A stretch of 64,000 nt of DNA from Methylovirgula sp. 4M-Z18 (lineage in GTDB: Bacteria > Pseudomonadota > Alphaproteobacteria > Rhizobiales > Beijerinckiaceae): NCBI RefSeq assembly GCF_037890675.1, contig NZ_CP149574.1, positions 124,001 to 188,000 of the forward strand. The letters run 5' to 3'. The translations under genes and the position numbers were made by a program. Below are positions 62,024-64,000 of the stretch, in pieces (positions within the stretch are counted from its first letter, which is position 1; each line of letters opens with the position of its first letter). The notes beneath the pieces were generated by a model. That model ran no database searches, had not been told where the DNA came from, and saw nothing but the letters and a program-made list of their open reading frames with translations.

Positions 62024-62866
62024 TCAAGCGTCCTGCGCGGCGTTCGAGGATTTCGGCTTCTGCCAGGCCAGCAGCCGCTTCTCGACCCGCGCCATGATCG
62101 CCTCGACGCTCAGCACGATGGCGCCGATCACGAACATGCAGCCATAGACGCCCGGCGAGTCGAAATTGTTCTGCGAGAACTTGATCAGCAGTCCGAGGCC
62201 ATGCTGCGCCCCCAGGATCTCGCCGACGATGGCGCCGACGATGGCAAGGCCGAGCGCCACATGCAGGCTGGCGATGATCCAGGTCAGCGCCGACGGCAGC
62301 ACGACATTGCGCACCACATCGAGCCGCGAGCCGCCCAGGATGCGGATGTTGTTGACGAGGTTCGGATCGACGCTGCGCGCCCCCTGGAAGGCGTTGAAGA
62401 ACACCACGAAGAACACCAGCACCGCCGCCAGCAGCGCCTTGGCCGGCAGGCCGAGACCGAGCCACATGACGAAGATCGAGCCGAGCACGATGCGCGGCAC
62501 CGCGTTGAAGAACTTGATGTAGGGGTTGAACACGTCGGCGAGATAGTCGATCTGGCCGAGCAGAATGCCGAAGAACACGCCGCCGACGACCCCGAGCACG
62601 AAGCCGACCGCCGCCTCCCACAGGGTCACCAGCACCTGGTACCAGAACGAGCCGAGCGCCGTGCCGTTGATAAGCCAATCGACGAGGCGCACCACGACGC
62701 TGCTCGGCGAGGCGGAAATGAACGGATCGATCACTTCGAAATAGGAGAGGATCTGCCAGGTCGCCATCCAGAGCACGAACACGGCCACCTGGCCGATCAG
62801 CACCTTCTGGCGCCGGCTTTGCGCCGGGCTTTTCGCGGCGGGTGCGGATGAGGTGATCTCGCTCAT
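62024..62866 (-). CDS. NitT/TauT-family ABC transporter permease
   Basis: Inner-membrane permease of 280 residues with six helices. The EAA-type loop is VNNIRILGGSRLDVVRNVVLPSALTWIIASLHVALGLAIVG, followed by GEILGAQHGLGLLI. The ATG at 62866 overlaps the stop of the ATPase gene (ATGA). The same frame stays open far upstream through the ATPase gene, which is a coding shadow. Confidence 0.93.
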   Translation of the reverse strand: MSEITSSAPAAKSPAQSRRQKVLIGQVAVFVLWMATWQILSYFEVIDPFISASPSSVVVRLVDWLINGTALGSFWYQVLVTLWEAAVGFVLGVVGGVFFGILLGQIDYLADVFNPYIKFFNAVPRIVLGSIFVMWLGLGLPAKALLAAVLVFFVVFFNAFQGARSVDPNLVNNIRILGGSRLDVVRNVVLPSALTWIIASLHVALGLAIVGAIVGEILGAQHGLGLLIKFSQNNFDSPGVYGCMFVIGAIVLSVEAIMARVEKRLLAWQKPKSSNAAQDA

Positions 62867-63705
62867 GGCTTTGCCTTCCCTGCGGCGGCGGGAGCCGATT
62901 GGCGGGCATAGGTGCGCTGCACCTCGTCGCGCAAGGCCTCCCAGATCTGATGGTGCAATTCGAGAAAGCGCGGCGTGAACCGGATTTCCTGCAGCGGGCC
63001 GCGCGGGCGCGGCAGATCGATGTCGAACACCGCCTTGACCGTGCCGGGACCGGCGGTGATCACCACCACCTTGTCGGCAAGGCCGATCGCTTCCTCGAGG
63101 TCGTGGGTGACGAACAGCACGGACGGCCGGGTCTTTTCCCACAGCGACAATAATTCGTTCGACATGATGGCGCGGGTCTGCACGTCGAGCGCCGAGAAGG
63201 GCTCGTCCATCAGCAGCATCGTGGGCTTGTTGATGAGCGCCGCGGCGAGGCTCGCGCGCTTGCGCATGCCGCCCGAGAGCTGGTGCGGATAATGGTTCTC
63301 GAAGCCGGCGAGGCCGACGGTGCGCATCCAATCGCGCGCCATGGCGAGCGCGTCCTTGAGCGGCACTTTGTTGAAGATCGGCCCGAGGGCGACATTGGCG
63401 ACAACCGAGCGCCAGGGCAGCAGCGCGTCCTGCTGGAACATGAAGCTCGTGCCCTTGGTGATGCCGTTGACCGGCTGGCCGGAGACGCTGACGCGCCCCT
63501 CGCTCGGACGCTCGAGCCCCGCCGCCATGGTCAAGGTGGTCGACTTGCCGCAACCCGTCGGCCCGACGATGGCGCAGAATTGGCCCGGCCGGATCTCGAG
63601 GGTCACATCGCGCAAGGCGGTCATGGTCTCGCCCACCGGCGACACGAACCTTTTGCTCACCCCCTCAAACGTTACCCCACCAAGCGCAGGCGCTCCCTCT
63701 GCCAT
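62863..63705 (-). CDS. NitT/TauT-family ABC transporter ATPase
   Basis: Cytoplasmic ATP-binding subunit of 280 residues. Walker A GPTGCGKST, Q-loop FQQDALLPW, signature LSGGMRKRASLAAAL, Walker B MLLMDEPFSALD and the H-loop VTHDLEEA are all intact. It is the first gene of the operon with permease and binding protein; the promoter lies between 63705 and 63904. Confidence 0.95.
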   Translation of the reverse strand: MAEGAPALGGVTFEGVSKRFVSPVGETMTALRDVTLEIRPGQFCAIVGPTGCGKSTTLTMAAGLERPSEGRVSVSGQPVNGITKGTSFMFQQDALLPWRSVVANVALGPIFNKVPLKDALAMARDWMRTVGLAGFENHYPHQLSGGMRKRASLAAALINKPTMLLMDEPFSALDVQTRAIMSNELLSLWEKTRPSVLFVTHDLEEAIGLADKVVVITAGPGTVKAVFDIDLPRPRGPLQEIRFTPRFLELHHQIWEALRDEVQRTYARQSAPAAAGKAKP

Positions 63706-63903
63706 CGGCTTCTCCTCCCTCTGTTGCCCGAGCCCCCGTCTGCGATCCCTCTCATCTCAGGGACGAAGCGGTCATGTCGGCGCCGAGCGGCGCCCATTCG
63801 GGCCGCTCTCGTTTGATCGTCGGGAAAATAAACCATCAACCTGTCAAAACGCTGTCACGGAGCGGTGGTCGCCAGATGGCCGTACGCTGTGCGCTTTACG
63901 GCG

Positions 63904-64000
63904 TCACGCTGGCGGGTGCGCGGCTTCCAGGGGGAAGCGCAGCAATGCCGTCAGGCCCTTGCCGCCTTCGCCGTCGGCCAGCGTCAGGGTTCCCCCGTTT
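63904..64000 (-). CDS. C-terminal end of a probable sensor histidine kinase (cut by window edge)
   Basis: The last 31 codons of a minus-strand gene are visible, reading NGGTLTLADGEGGKGLTALL, then RFPLEAAHPPA and TGA. This is the usual end of an HATPase domain (a Gly-rich turn, then the final beta-strand with L-R-F-P-L). The rest lies beyond position 64000, so the family call is tentative. Confidence 0.5.
   Translation of the reverse strand, partial: NGGTLTLADGEGGKGLTALLRFPLEAAHPPA

Noticed and set aside
62867-63553. N-terminal extension of the ABC permease
   Set aside because: It is a shadow in another frame of the ATPase gene; the permease starts at the ATGA overlap.

Overview
The window looks like a chromosomal segment of an alphaproteobacterium of the order Hyphomicrobiales (Rhizobiales). 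The evidence is high GC, the neighbourhood tRNA-Ala / TIGR02300 / aroA-family / cmk, a succinoglycan-like exo gene set, a Tad/Cpa pilus locus with cpa-type gene content, and dispersed intergenic palindromes of the AGAGCATTTTC type. A Beijerinckiaceae-like origin is my guess; nothing in the window fixes the genus.

Layout. 1-3663 (minus strand): a tripartite RND efflux operon (outer-membrane lipoprotein, membrane fusion protein, permease cut by the window edge). It is divergent from a CpxR/CpxA-like two-component system (3809-5784), with two CpxR-box-like sites between them. 6014-8735: tRNA-Ala, a TIGR02300 protein, an EPSP-synthase-family protein that has lost most of its catalytic residues, and an intact cmk. 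About 1 kb without a recognisable gene follows where rpsA is usually found. 9785-40657: an exopolysaccharide cluster with ExoY-, ExoF/Wza-, ExoQ-, ExoK (GH16)-, ExoU-, ExoM-, ExoA-, ExoL- and ExoP/Wzc-like proteins. Inside it, and translationally coupled to the exoY-like priming gene, is a three-protein NRPS-PKS line: A-T; KS-AT-ACP-aminotransferase-C-A-T; C-A-T-TE. It comes with its own phosphopantetheinyl transferase and an exported alpha/beta hydrolase. The adenylation pockets read as Val, Gly and Gly. Together with malonate extension and beta-transamination they predict a beta,gamma-diamino acid joined to Gly-Gly, released by a thioesterase with a cysteine nucleophile. A small ArsR/SRPBCC/DUF1801 block sits at 36343-37828.

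40823-56124: a complete Tad (Flp) pilus locus. On the minus strand are tadD-like, tadC, tadB, tadA, tadZ, two tadE-like genes, tadG, a small lipoprotein, cpaC and cpaB. On the plus strand are the prepilin peptidase cpaA and three tandem flp pilin genes. 56453-60792: immediately after the pilins lie a UbiA-type decaprenyl-phosphate phosphoribosyltransferase, DprE1 and DprE2 homologues and a GT87-type glycosyltransferase. This is the set needed to make and use polyprenyl-phosphoryl-D-arabinofuranose, which suggests arabinosylation of the pilin or a surface glycan. 60911-63705: a NitT/TauT-type ABC importer. 63904-64000: the C-terminal tail of a probable sensor kinase.

Three features stand out: the NRPS-PKS line wired into an exopolysaccharide operon, the arabinofuranose cassette next to Flp pilins, and a dispersed palindromic repeat whose terminal TAG serves as the stop codon of four genes.
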